The position numbers and the translations under genes were made by a program. Shown here in pieces: positions 8,627 to 18,435 of a stretch of DNA of 64,000 nt. The notes beneath the pieces are model-generated. The model did not search any database. It worked only from the letters and a program-made list of their open reading frames with translations, and had not been told where the DNA came from. The number at the start of each line of letters is the position of its first letter. Position 1 is the stretch's first letter. The DNA comes from Knoellia sp. p5-6-4 (lineage in GTDB: Bacteria; Actinomycetota; Actinomycetes; Actinomycetales; Dermatophilaceae), in NCBI RefSeq assembly GCF_029222705.1, contig NZ_JARGZF010000001.1, positions 120,437 to 184,436 on the forward strand, in the 5' to 3' direction.

Positions 8627-8677
8627 CCAGCGCGAGCGCCCAGCCAGCGCGAGCGCCCAGCCAGCGCGAGCGGTCAG
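8627..8677. repeat. three 17-bp tandem repeats
   Basis: Three head-to-tail units of CCAGCGCGAGCGCCCAG (8627-8643, 8644-8660, 8661-8677; the last differs at two bases). They lie between an aldo/keto reductase stop codon, which falls in the last unit, and the small membrane gene. Likely slippage-born; no function is evident. Confidence 0.8.
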
Positions 8678-9537
8678 CCAGCCCGGTCGAGGTCAGCGCG
8701 GTCGGTCGGGCTGAGCTCGACGTCCACGGCCCGAGCGGAGTCCCGGGTCGAGCTCGGGCGGGAGGCGCCGGGAATGGGGATGACCACCTCTGCCAGCGAG
8801 AGCTCCCAGGCCAGCGCGACCTGCTGCGGGCTCACGCCGTACCGCCGAGCGACCTCGGCGAAGGCGCCGTGCTTCGAGCCGAGCTCCGCGGCGTTGGAGA
8901 TGCCGCCCAGAGGGCTCCACGGCAGGAACGCGATGCCGCGCTCCGCGCAGTGCTCGAGCTCCGCCCGGCTGGAGAGGAAGGCCGGCGAGAACTGGTTCTG
9001 CACCGATGCCAAGCGGCCTCCCAGCACCTCGTTGGCCTCCTCGATCTGGGCGATGGAGGCGTTGGAGATGCCGGCCCGCACGATGACGCCCTCGTCGAGC
9101 AGCTCCGCCAACGCCCCGATCGACTCGGCGTAGGGGACCTTCGGGTCGGGTCGGTGGAACTGGTACAGGCTGATGGCGTCGACACCGAGCCGCTTCGCGG
9201 AGTCCCTGGCCGCCTGCTTGAGGTAGGCGGGGTCCCCGTTCAGCGTCCACGACCCGTCCCCAGGGCGCAGGTGCCCACCCTTGGTGGCGATGACCACACC
9301 GGAGGAGTCCCCGCCCCAGGACCGCAGGGCCTTGGCGACGAGCTCCTCGTTGTGGCCGACCTCACCAGCCTCGAGGTGGTAGGCGTCCGCGGTGTCGATG
9401 AGCGTGACACCGGCATCGAGGGCCGCGTGGATCGTGGCGAGGGAGCGCTGCTCGTCGGGGCGTCCCTCGATGGACATGGGCATGCCGCCGAGGCCGATGC
9501 TCCCGACCTTGAGGTCGCCGAGGATGCGCTGCTTCAT
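8674..9537 (-). CDS. aldo/keto reductase
   Basis: A 287-residue NADPH-dependent oxidoreductase of the AKR superfamily. All four catalytic positions are visible: Asp and Tyr in DTADAYHLEAG (about residues 48-53), Lys in VVIATKGGH (about 82) and His in YQFHRPDP (about 125). The C-terminal coenzyme segment IPIPGASRPSS is also present. The substrate cannot be told; such enzymes reduce reactive aldehydes and ketones. The stop codon lies in a short tandem repeat. A second, distinct family member is at 16613. Confidence 0.88.
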   Translation of the reverse strand: MKQRILGDLKVGSIGLGGMPMSIEGRPDEQRSLATIHAALDAGVTLIDTADAYHLEAGEVGHNEELVAKALRSWGGDSSGVVIATKGGHLRPGDGSWTLNGDPAYLKQAARDSAKRLGVDAISLYQFHRPDPKVPYAESIGALAELLDEGVIVRAGISNASIAQIEEANEVLGGRLASVQNQFSPAFLSSRAELEHCAERGIAFLPWSPLGGISNAAELGSKHGAFAEVARRYGVSPQQVALAWELSLAEVVIPIPGASRPSSTRDSARAVDVELSPTDRADLDRAG

Positions 9538-9661
9538 GTCGTCACTCCTGTTCGTCGCGGTCAGACCTGCGGGTGGTCCTCTGGGGCAAAGTCATCTGCT
9601 GTCGGAGTTGTTCCCGGTTGTCCGCGTTGCCGGTGGCGGCAGGCTGCCGTAGACAGTGCGC

Positions 9662-11026
9662 ATGCCCCTTCCGACCGACGTCCGCACCACCCGCTCCGAG
9701 CGACTGGACCGCCTCCCCTTCACGCGGGAGCACCGGCGGCTGGTCGTCGGCTCGGGCCTGGGATGGGCCCTCGATGCCATGGACGTCGGGCTGATCAGCT
9801 TCGTCATGGCGGCCCTCGCCAAGCAGTGGGGACTGGGCGCCGGAACCCTGTCGTGGATCGCGTCGGTGGGGTTCATCGGCATGGCCGTCGGGGCGAGCGT
9901 CGGCGGCCTGCTGGCCGACCGGATCGGCCGCCGGCAGGTGTTCGCCCTCACGCTGCTCGTCTACGGCACCGCCACCGGCCTCTCGGCGCTGTCGTGGTCG
10001 GTGGGCGCCCTCATGGCGTTCCGGTTCCTCGTCGGCCTGGGGCTCGGGGCCGAGCTGCCGGTGGCGGCCACGCTCGTCAGCGAGTTCGCCCCCGCCCGGA
10101 TACGCGGTCGGGTGGTCGTGGCCCTCGAGGCGTTCTGGGCCGTGGGGTGGACGCTGGCCGCGCTGATCGGCTATCTCGTCGTGCCCGGTTCGGACTCGGG
10201 GTGGCGCTGGGCCCTGGCCATCGGCGCCGCGCCAGCGGTCTACGCCGCGGTCGTCCGCTTCGCGCTGCCGGAGTCGGTGCGTTTCCTCGAGCAGCAAGGG
10301 CGGCACGACGAGGCCGAGACCGCGGTGCGCCGGTTCGAGGCAGCCGCAGGAGTCGCGGCACCGACCGAGGTGCGTCCCGCCGGCCCCAGCCCGACCGGGC
10401 CGCTCGACACGACCCGAACGCAGCGTGCCGGTCTGGCCGAGCTCTGGCGCCCGGAGCGGCGACGCACCACCGCTGCGCTGTGGGTGGTGTGGTTCGGGGT
10501 GAACTTCTCCTACTACGGGGCCTTCATCTGGTTGCCCACCCTGCTCGTCGCCTCCGGGATGGACCTCGTCCGCTCCTTCGGCTTCACCCTCGTCATCACC
10601 CTGGCCCAGCTGCCCGGTTACGCCCTCTCCGCCGTGCTGGTCGAGCTCTGGGGACGTCGCGTCACACTCTCGCTGTTCCTGCTGGCCTCGGCGGTCTCGG
10701 CGGTGGCGTTCGGGATGGCCGACACCGAGGCGATGGTCCTGGCGGGCGGCATGGCGCTGTCCTTCTTCAACCTCGGCGCCTGGGGGGCGCTGTACGCCGC
10801 CACCCCCGAGGCCTACCCCACGGCCCTGCGCGCGAGTGGCTCGGGAGCGGCCGCCGGCTTCGGCCGAATCGCCTCGATCCTCGCGCCGCTGTCGGTGCCC
10901 CCGCTGCTGGGCCTCGGCGGCAGCGCCGTGGTGTTTGCCTGCTTCGCCGCGTTCTTCGTGCTCGCGGCCGCCGGGGCGTGGGGCCTGCCGGAGCGCCGCG
11001 GCGAGACGCTCGAGACCGCGGCCTGA
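9662..11026 (+). CDS. MFS transporter (sugar/aromatic-acid porter type)
   Basis: About 454 residues with twelve predicted membrane helices in two halves split by a charged loop near residues 215-255. The family motif between helices 2 and 3 is present as LLADRIGRRQVF, and the motif after helix 4 as FRFLVGLGLGAELP. The RGRVV segment at the helix 5 entrance fits the sugar-porter/AAHS groups. The substrate is not deducible. The ATG at 9662 is preferred over a GTG at 9656; neither has a strong ribosome-binding site. The gene is divergent from the aldo/keto reductase. Confidence 0.85.
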   Translation: MPLPTDVRTTRSERLDRLPFTREHRRLVVGSGLGWALDAMDVGLISFVMAALAKQWGLGAGTLSWIASVGFIGMAVGASVGGLLADRIGRRQVFALTLLVYGTATGLSALSWSVGALMAFRFLVGLGLGAELPVAATLVSEFAPARIRGRVVVALEAFWAVGWTLAALIGYLVVPGSDSGWRWALAIGAAPAVYAAVVRFALPESVRFLEQQGRHDEAETAVRRFEAAAGVAAPTEVRPAGPSPTGPLDTTRTQRAGLAELWRPERRRTTAALWVVWFGVNFSYYGAFIWLPTLLVASGMDLVRSFGFTLVITLAQLPGYALSAVLVELWGRRVTLSLFLLASAVSAVAFGMADTEAMVLAGGMALSFFNLGAWGALYAATPEAYPTALRASGSGAAAGFGRIASILAPLSVPPLLGLGGSAVVFACFAAFFVLAAAGAWGLPERRGETLETAA

Positions 11027-11113
11027 CCGGGCCGCCAGCCGACCGCCGCTCCTGCCCGGCGCTGGCCGCGGGCCGCGCGACGGGCTGGGCTCCGCTCGCC
11101 CTAGCCTTGGGGC

Positions 11114-12697
11114 ATGGACCTGGGCCTCGATTTCGGCACCACGCACACCGTCGTCGCCCTCTCCGACCGGGGCAACTATCCCGTGGTCGCGTTCCTCGAC
11201 GAGCACGGCGACGCCCACGACCACTTCCCCACCGTTGTCGCCGACGACGACGGTGCGCTCGTCTACGGCTTCGCGGCGCTCGAGGCGGCCCGTCGCGGCG
11301 CCCCCTTCGTGCGCTCGTTCAAGCGCGTGCTCGCCGAGTCGAGCGTCACTCCCGACACGGTGCTGCGGGTCGGCCACCGGGACGTGCTGCTGCTCGACGT
11401 GCTCACCGGCTTCTTCCAGTCACTGCAGGACGCCCTGCGAACGGCGTCGACCGCCGAGGGCCTGCTCGACAGCGCGGCCACCCGGACCGTGTTGGGCGTG
11501 CCCGCCCAGGCCAACAGCGCCCAGCGCTTCCTGACGCTGGAGGCCTGCCGGCGCGCGGGGTTCCACGTCGCCGGCATGGTCAACGAGCCCTCCGCGGCGA
11601 GCTTCGAGTTCGCCCACCGCCAGGCCCGGTCCATCTCGTCGCGGCGCAACCTCGTCATCGTCTACGACCTCGGCGGTGGGACGTTCGACGCCTCCCTGGT
11701 GCAGCTCGACGGCACGGCGCACGAGGTGCTCGACTCCTTCGGCGTGAACCGGCTCGGCGGTGAGGACTTCGACGAGGCCCTCGCGGGGGTGGCCCTGACG
11801 GCTGCGGGTCGCGCGCGCGACGATCTCACCGAGGCCCAGCGGTCGGACCTCCTGGACGAGTGCCGCGACGCCAAGGAGCGCATCACCCCGCAGTCGCGCC
11901 GGATCAACCTCGAGGTGCCGACGGCCGGTGGTGAGACGCAGGTCGTCACCGTCGGGGTCGACGATTTCTTCGACGCCGCAACGCCTCTCGTCGAAGCGAC
12001 CACGGATGCGATCGAGCCCCTGGTGCGAGCCCTGGGCTCTGCTGCGGACGGGGGCGACGAGCTCGAGGGTGTCGCCGGCATCTACATCGTCGGTGGGGCG
12101 AGTGCGCTGCCCCTCGTTCCACGCCTGCTGCGAGCCAGGTTCGGCCGCCGCGTCCACCGGGCGCCGATGCCGAGCGCGTCGACAGCCGTGGGCCTGGCGA
12201 TCGCCGCCGACAGCGCCGCCGGGTTCTCGCTGCGCGACAGGCTCTCCCGCGGCTTCGGGGTGTTCCGCGAGCGGGAGGGCGGGGCCGCGGTCTCGTTCGA
12301 CCCCGTGCTCGACAGGTCTCTGCTCACCACCGAGGTGGTCGGTGCGCCGTCGTCAGCCGAACCGGTTGTCGTCACCCGCCGTTACCAGGCGGCACACAAC
12401 ATCGGCTGGTTCCGTTTCGTGGAGTACTCGTCGGTGGACGACCAGGGCGAGCCCCGCGGCGACCTCGCGCCGGTGGCCGAGATCGTCTTCCCCTTCGACC
12501 CGGACCTCCAGCGGCAACACCCCGGCTCACCGTCGGAGCCGACGTATGCCGCGCAGGCGCTGCGCGGCACACCCATCGTGCGGTGGTCCGGGCCCATCGT
12601 CGAGGAGCGCTACACGGTCGACCCTGCCGGCATCATCTCGGTCGTCATCACCGACCTGAGCACCGGCTACCGGCAGGAACACGTCCTGTCCACGTGA
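11114..12697 (+). CDS. Hsp70-family ATPase with non-canonical C-terminus
   Basis: A 527-residue protein with the actin-like ATPase core of Hsp70: phosphate-1 loop LGLDFGTTHTVVAL (residue 3 on), phosphate-2 loop VYDLGGGTFDASLV (about 185) and the adenosine motif IVGGASALPLVPRLL (about 325). After about residue 380 the sequence does not look like a DnaK peptide-binding domain; it is a shorter beta-rich segment ending in TDLSTGYRQEHVLST. No grpE or dnaJ partner is adjacent. It is probably a specialised Hsp70 relative with an unknown client, of the kind found singly in actinobacteria. The ATG at 11114 begins 87 bp after the MFS gene. Confidence 0.85.
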   Translation: MDLGLDFGTTHTVVALSDRGNYPVVAFLDEHGDAHDHFPTVVADDDGALVYGFAALEAARRGAPFVRSFKRVLAESSVTPDTVLRVGHRDVLLLDVLTGFFQSLQDALRTASTAEGLLDSAATRTVLGVPAQANSAQRFLTLEACRRAGFHVAGMVNEPSAASFEFAHRQARSISSRRNLVIVYDLGGGTFDASLVQLDGTAHEVLDSFGVNRLGGEDFDEALAGVALTAAGRARDDLTEAQRSDLLDECRDAKERITPQSRRINLEVPTAGGETQVVTVGVDDFFDAATPLVEATTDAIEPLVRALGSAADGGDELEGVAGIYIVGGASALPLVPRLLRARFGRRVHRAPMPSASTAVGLAIAADSAAGFSLRDRLSRGFGVFREREGGAAVSFDPVLDRSLLTTEVVGAPSSAEPVVVTRRYQAAHNIGWFRFVEYSSVDDQGEPRGDLAPVAEIVFPFDPDLQRQHPGSPSEPTYAAQALRGTPIVRWSGPIVEERYTVDPAGIISVVITDLSTGYRQEHVLST

Positions 12698-12733
12698 CCC
12701 CGGCAAGGGAGCCGACGGCCCACCGGGGCTCGC

Positions 12734-13222
12734 TCAGCGGCCGCCGAAGGTCTCGAGCAGGACGGCGCGCTCGGCGTCGGTGAGGTTCGTCGCGACCAGC
12801 TTCTTGGACACCCCGCGGAACCGGTCGCCCAGCCGGTCGAGGTCGCCCTCGTCGGTGACCACGAAGAGGGCAGAGGTCCCTTCGGTCACCTCGGTGCGGA
12901 TCGTCTCCAGCTGGTCCTTGGTGATGCCCGTGCCCTCGGTGGCCTTGCTCAGCGCGCCGATCGCTGCACCCACGACGCCGCCGACCACGGGCACGAAGAA
13001 GAGCGCGCCGACCAGCACGCCCCAGAAGGCTCCCCAGCCCGAGCCGCGGACCGCGTCGTCGTGGCTGTGCCGCGTGGTGGGCCGTGACTGCCCTTCCGGC
13101 CACGACACCACGGCGTGGTCGAGGATCTTGACCATGCCCTCGGAGGCGGCATCGGCGAGCACGTGGGCGGCCCGCTCCGCGCCGTCGGGCGACTCGAACT
13201 TCCACACGGTGAAAGCGGTCAT
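12734..13222 (-). CDS. DUF1269-type glycine-zipper membrane-associated protein
   Basis: A 162-residue protein with an alpha/beta N-terminal domain (MTAFTVWKFESPDGAERA), a glycine-rich hydrophobic hairpin (WGVLVGALFFVPVVGGVVGAAIGAL, about residues 70-95) and a C-terminal alpha/beta domain (SALFVVTDEGDLDRL). This is the layout of DUF1269 proteins, often annotated as stress-related and of unknown function. The ATG at 13222 follows GAGGAGTGCC. It converges with the Hsp70 gene; the stops are 37 bp apart. No partner gene is evident. Confidence 0.75.
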   Translation of the reverse strand: MTAFTVWKFESPDGAERAAHVLADAASEGMVKILDHAVVSWPEGQSRPTTRHSHDDAVRGSGWGAFWGVLVGALFFVPVVGGVVGAAIGALSKATEGTGITKDQLETIRTEVTEGTSALFVVTDEGDLDRLGDRFRGVSKKLVATNLTDAERAVLLETFGGR

Positions 13223-13427
13223 GGGGCACTCCTCACGTTCGGTTGGTGCAGGCCCCTCACCCCTGCCGCCGAGGCTACCCCGGCCGGGTAGGACGAGCAG
13301 GGGTTTTGTCGAACCTAGGCCAGCCGGAGAGGGCTGGCCCCGGCCCGGGAAATGTGGTCCCGACGAGCCATCGGCTGCCCGGCCCGGCGGGCCTAGGTTC
13401 GAGTCAGAGGCGATCGAGGAGGCTGTC

Positions 13428-13790
13428 ATGGGAGGACTCGAGTCGAGGAGCTTCGACTCTCCGGAGGAGGTGCGCCCCTTCACGGACAAGGGTGCGGCAG
13501 AGGTCGTCACGCTGGCCGGCAGCACCGTCCTGAAAGGACGCTTCGAGCCGGGGTGGCGCTGGTCGGAGCACGTCCGCCCGCTGGCGGGCACCGACAGCTG
13601 CCAGTCGCCCCACCTGCTCTACGTCCTCTCGGGCCGGATGCACCTGCGCATGAACGACGGCACCGAGGGCGAGGCCGGACCCAACGAGGTCGTCCGGGCC
13701 GAGCCGGGCCATGACGCGTGGGTCGTGGGCGACGAGCCTTGTGTCGTGGTCGACTTCGGCGCATCACCCTCCTACGCCCGGCCGGCGTAG
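13428..13790 (+). CDS. cupin-fold protein
   Basis: A single-domain 120-residue cupin. It shows the small-barrel features GRFEPGWRWSEHVRP (a metal-binding His in the first motif), HLLYVLSGRMHLRMNDG and a second motif around GPNEVVRAEPGHDAWVVGD. It may bind a metal and a small ligand or act as an oxygenase or isomerase; nothing more specific can be read. The ATG at 13428 has a textbook GAGGAGG eight bases upstream. It is divergent from the DUF1269 gene and ends 66 bp before furA. Confidence 0.75.
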   Translation: MGGLESRSFDSPEEVRPFTDKGAAEVVTLAGSTVLKGRFEPGWRWSEHVRPLAGTDSCQSPHLLYVLSGRMHLRMNDGTEGEAGPNEVVRAEPGHDAWVVGDEPCVVVDFGASPSYARPA

Positions 13791-13835
13791 CCGGCACCCG
13801 TCCCCGCGCCGAGCCCCGCGGCATACCCGTCTGAG

Positions 13836-13855
13836 TTCTTGATTCATTCCAGTAA
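13836..13855. promoter_or_regulatory. FurA-type operator/promoter of furA-katG
   Basis: The AT-rich stretch TTCTTGATTCATTCCAGTAA stands out from the GC-rich surroundings and abuts the furA ATG. It strongly resembles the operator upstream of mycobacterial and streptomycete furA-catalase genes (CTTGA-N-AATTCCAG core). Because the start codon follows directly with no Shine-Dalgarno sequence, the transcript may be leaderless. Confidence 0.65.
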
Positions 13856-14308
13856 ATGCAGCAGACTCCAGGCGTGCCCACCACCACGGACCTCGAGCGC
13901 ATGCTGCGCGGCGCAGACCTCCGTGTGACCCGCCCTCGCCTGGCCGTGCTCGCCGCCGTGCGCGAGCACCCGCACGCCGACACCGACTCCATCATCGGCG
14001 CCGTGCGCGAGGAGCTGCCCGGAGTCTCCCACCAGGCCGTCTACGACGTGCTGCGCGCCCTGTCCGCGGCGGGACTGGTGCGCCGCATCCAGCCGGCCGG
14101 GTCCGTCGCCCGCTATGAGGCGCGCGTGGGCGACAACCACCACCACGTCGTATGCCGCGTGTGCGGCACCATCGCCGACGTCGACTGCGCCGTCGGCGAC
14201 ACCCCCTGCCTCACCGCCTCGGGCGACCACGGCTTCGCCATCGACGAGGCCGAGGTCACCTACTGGGGCCTGTGCCCCGAGTGCGCGACAGCAACCGCCA
14301 CACGCTGA
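13856..14308 (+). CDS. furA: FurA-type peroxide-sensing repressor
   Basis: A 150-residue Fur-superfamily regulator. The winged-helix DNA-binding half is RVTRPRLAVLAAV to VSHQAVYDVLRALSAAGLV (about residues 22-75). The metal regulatory half holds the HHHVVCRVCGTIADVDC motif (histidine cluster and CxxC, about 95-112) and a second CPEC pair near the C-terminus, a structural zinc site. Adjacency to katG 49 bp downstream gives the role: repression of the catalase-peroxidase, lifted by peroxide, as established for actinobacterial FurA. The ATG at 13856 lacks a ribosome-binding site; a GTG at 13874 is the alternative start. Confidence 0.9.
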   Translation: MQQTPGVPTTTDLERMLRGADLRVTRPRLAVLAAVREHPHADTDSIIGAVREELPGVSHQAVYDVLRALSAAGLVRRIQPAGSVARYEARVGDNHHHVVCRVCGTIADVDCAVGDTPCLTASGDHGFAIDEAEVTYWGLCPECATATATR

Positions 14309-14342
14309 CCGCGCCACCAACCAAGCCCCCACCCCACAATGA

Positions 14343-16544
<2,202 letters not shown>

Positions 16545-16567
16545 GGTCCGACCTGCCCTGACGCGCA

Positions 16568-16602
16568 AGGGCCCCGGTCACCCCTGAGGTGACCGGGGCC
16601 CT
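16568..16602. terminator. bidirectional hairpin terminator between katG and AKR
   Basis: Perfect 15-bp arms AGGGCCCCGGTCACC (16568-16582) and GGTGACCGGGGCCCT (16588-16602) with a 5-nt loop. It lies between the convergent stops of katG and the aldo/keto reductase, so it can serve both. Confidence 0.9.
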
Positions 16603-16612
16603 CGCGTTCTCC

Positions 16613-17623
16613 TCAGACCGGACGCCGGGCGGGCGCGTTCTCCGCGGTCCGGCCCGGGTCGCGCTCGACGACGTCTCCGAGGGCGTCGTCGATCCTCGCC
16701 ATGAGCTCGTCGGGAATGGTCACCCCGGCGGCCTTGACGTTCTCGCTGACCTGCTCCGGACGCGACGCACCGATGATCGCCGAGGCCACGTTTTCGTTCT
16801 GCAGCACCCATGCGACAGCCAGCTGGGCCATCGAGAGCCCCAGCTCGTCGGCGACCGGCTGCAGCTGCTGCACCCCAGTCAGGACGTCGTCGCGCATGAA
16901 CCGGGAGATCATGTCCGCGCCGCCCTTCTCGTCGGTGGCGCGGGACCCCTCCGGCGGCTGCTCGCCGGGACGGTACTTGCCCGTGAGCACGCCCTGCCCG
17001 ATGGGTGACCAGACGATCTGCGACACGCCGAGCTCCTTCGACGCCGGGACGACCTCGCCCTCGATCACGCGCCACAGCATCGAGTACTGCGGCTGGTTCG
17101 AGACGAGCTGGAAGCCGAGCTGTCGGCTGAGCTCGACACCGGCGCGGATCTGGTCGGCCGTCCACTCGCTGACGCCGATGTAGAGCGCCTTGCCCAGCCG
17201 GACGATGTCGGCGAACGCCTGCATGGTCTCCTCCAGCGGCGTCTCCGTGTCGAAGCGGTGGGCCTGGTAGAGGTCGACGTAGTCGGTCTGCAGGCGCTGG
17301 AGGGAGCCGTTGACCGACTCCATGATGTGCTTTCGCGACAGCCCGGTGTCGTTCTTGCCCTTGGGCCCGGTGGGCCAGTAGACCTTGGTGAAGATCTCGA
17401 GCGACTCCCGGCGCTCCCCCTTCAGCGCCTCGCCGAGCACCGTCTCGGCTGCCGTGTTGGCGTACGCGTCCGCGGTGTCGAAGGTCGAGATGCCCGCGTC
17501 GAGCGCGGCTCTCACGCACTGGGTGGCGGTGTCGTTCTCCACCTGGGAGCCGTGGGTGAGCCAGTTCCCGTAGGTGATCTCCGAGATCTTGAGGCCGCTC
17601 TGTCCGAGGTACCTGAACTCCAT
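16613..17623 (-). CDS. aldo/keto reductase, potassium-channel beta-subunit-like
   Basis: A 336-residue AKR-fold protein beginning MEFRYLGQSGLKISE. The catalytic tetrad is intact: Asp/Tyr in DTADAYANTAAE (about residues 49-54), Lys in EIFTKVYWP (about 84) and His in DLYQAHRFD (about 118). The region WSPIGQGVLTGKYRPGEQPP is typical of the AKR6/YghZ-like branch, which reduces reactive carbonyls such as methylglyoxal. The ATG at 17623 follows GGTGGCGGG; the upstream in-frame extension is not family-like. It is convergent with katG, sharing a terminator, and divergent from the response regulator at 17731. Confidence 0.88.
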   Translation of the reverse strand: MEFRYLGQSGLKISEITYGNWLTHGSQVENDTATQCVRAALDAGISTFDTADAYANTAAETVLGEALKGERRESLEIFTKVYWPTGPKGKNDTGLSRKHIMESVNGSLQRLQTDYVDLYQAHRFDTETPLEETMQAFADIVRLGKALYIGVSEWTADQIRAGVELSRQLGFQLVSNQPQYSMLWRVIEGEVVPASKELGVSQIVWSPIGQGVLTGKYRPGEQPPEGSRATDEKGGADMISRFMRDDVLTGVQQLQPVADELGLSMAQLAVAWVLQNENVASAIIGASRPEQVSENVKAAGVTIPDELMARIDDALGDVVERDPGRTAENAPARRPV

Positions 17624-17730
17624 CCCGCCACCGTAGGGCCCGGCGCCCGAGGGCGCGCTCTGCGAGATCTGCACAGAACCTTCACACCATCTGCGCCGCT
17701 CCCTCCCCGGCTCTCTCCTACGCTCCAAGG

Positions 17731-18435
17731 GTGAGCCACAAGCCCCGTGTCCTGGTCGTCGAGGACGAGCGCACCATCGCCGAGGCCGTCGCCGCCCGCC
17801 TGGAGGCCGAGGGCTTCGAGGTCGACCAGGTGCACGACGGCCTCGTCGCCCTCGAGCGTGCTGCCGCGTGGGACCCCGAGCTGGTGGTGCTCGACGTCAT
17901 GCTTCCCGGCCTCGACGGGCACGAGGTGTGCCGGCGCCTCCAGGCGGACCATCCGGTGCCCGTGCTCATGCTCACCGCCCGCGACGACGAGATCGATATC
18001 CTCGTCGGGCTCGGCGTGGGCGCGGACGACTACATGACCAAGCCGTTCTCCATGCGGGAGCTGGTCGCGCGCATCCGGGCGCTGCTCCGCCGCGTCGAGC
18101 GCGCCCGCTCCGTGACCGTCACGGCCCCCGACGTCCGGGTGGGCGGCCTGCGCATCGACGGCCCGTCGCGCAGGGTGTGGTCGGACACCGACGAGGTGCA
18201 CCTCACGCCGACCGAGTTCGACCTGCTGTCCTGCCTCGCCGCCCGGCCGGGGACGGTGCTCACACGGGAGCTGCTCCTGGCGCAGGTCTGGGGCTGGGCT
18301 GACGCCTCCGGCACCCGCACCGTGGACAGCCACGTGAAGTCGTTGCGGCGCAAGATCGGTGCAGACCGGGTGCGCACCGTCCACGGTGTCGGCTACGCGC
18401 TGGAGACCGGGTATGCCGCGGAGCGCCGGTCATGA
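17731..18435 (+). CDS. OmpR/PhoB-family response regulator
   Basis: 234 residues. The receiver domain has an acidic pair after VLVVEDE, the phosphoacceptor Asp in LVVLDVMLPGLDGHE (about residue 55) and the conserved Lys in YMTKPFSMREL (about 104). The winged-helix effector runs from about residue 135: HLTPTEFDLLSCLAARPG, then RTVDSHVKSLRRKIG and VHGVGYAL. The GTG start follows CTACGCTCCAAGG. Its stop overlaps the kinase start as ATGA, so the two are translationally coupled. The stimulus is unknown; targets may include the membrane domain fused to the kinase. Confidence 0.92.
   Translation: MSHKPRVLVVEDERTIAEAVAARLEAEGFEVDQVHDGLVALERAAAWDPELVVLDVMLPGLDGHEVCRRLQADHPVPVLMLTARDDEIDILVGLGVGADDYMTKPFSMRELVARIRALLRRVERARSVTVTAPDVRVGGLRIDGPSRRVWSDTDEVHLTPTEFDLLSCLAARPGTVLTRELLLAQVWGWADASGTRTVDSHVKSLRRKIGADRVRTVHGVGYALETGYAAERRS

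Noticed and set aside
8627-8677. Short tandem repeats considered as a CRISPR array
   Set aside because: Three adjacent 17-bp units without spacers; no cas gene in the window.
8869-11763. Very long open frame (964 codons) overlapping the MFS and Hsp70 genes on the plus strand
   Set aside because: It is rich in Arg, Gly and Pro with no domain, and is a frame shadow of two clear genes in high-GC DNA.
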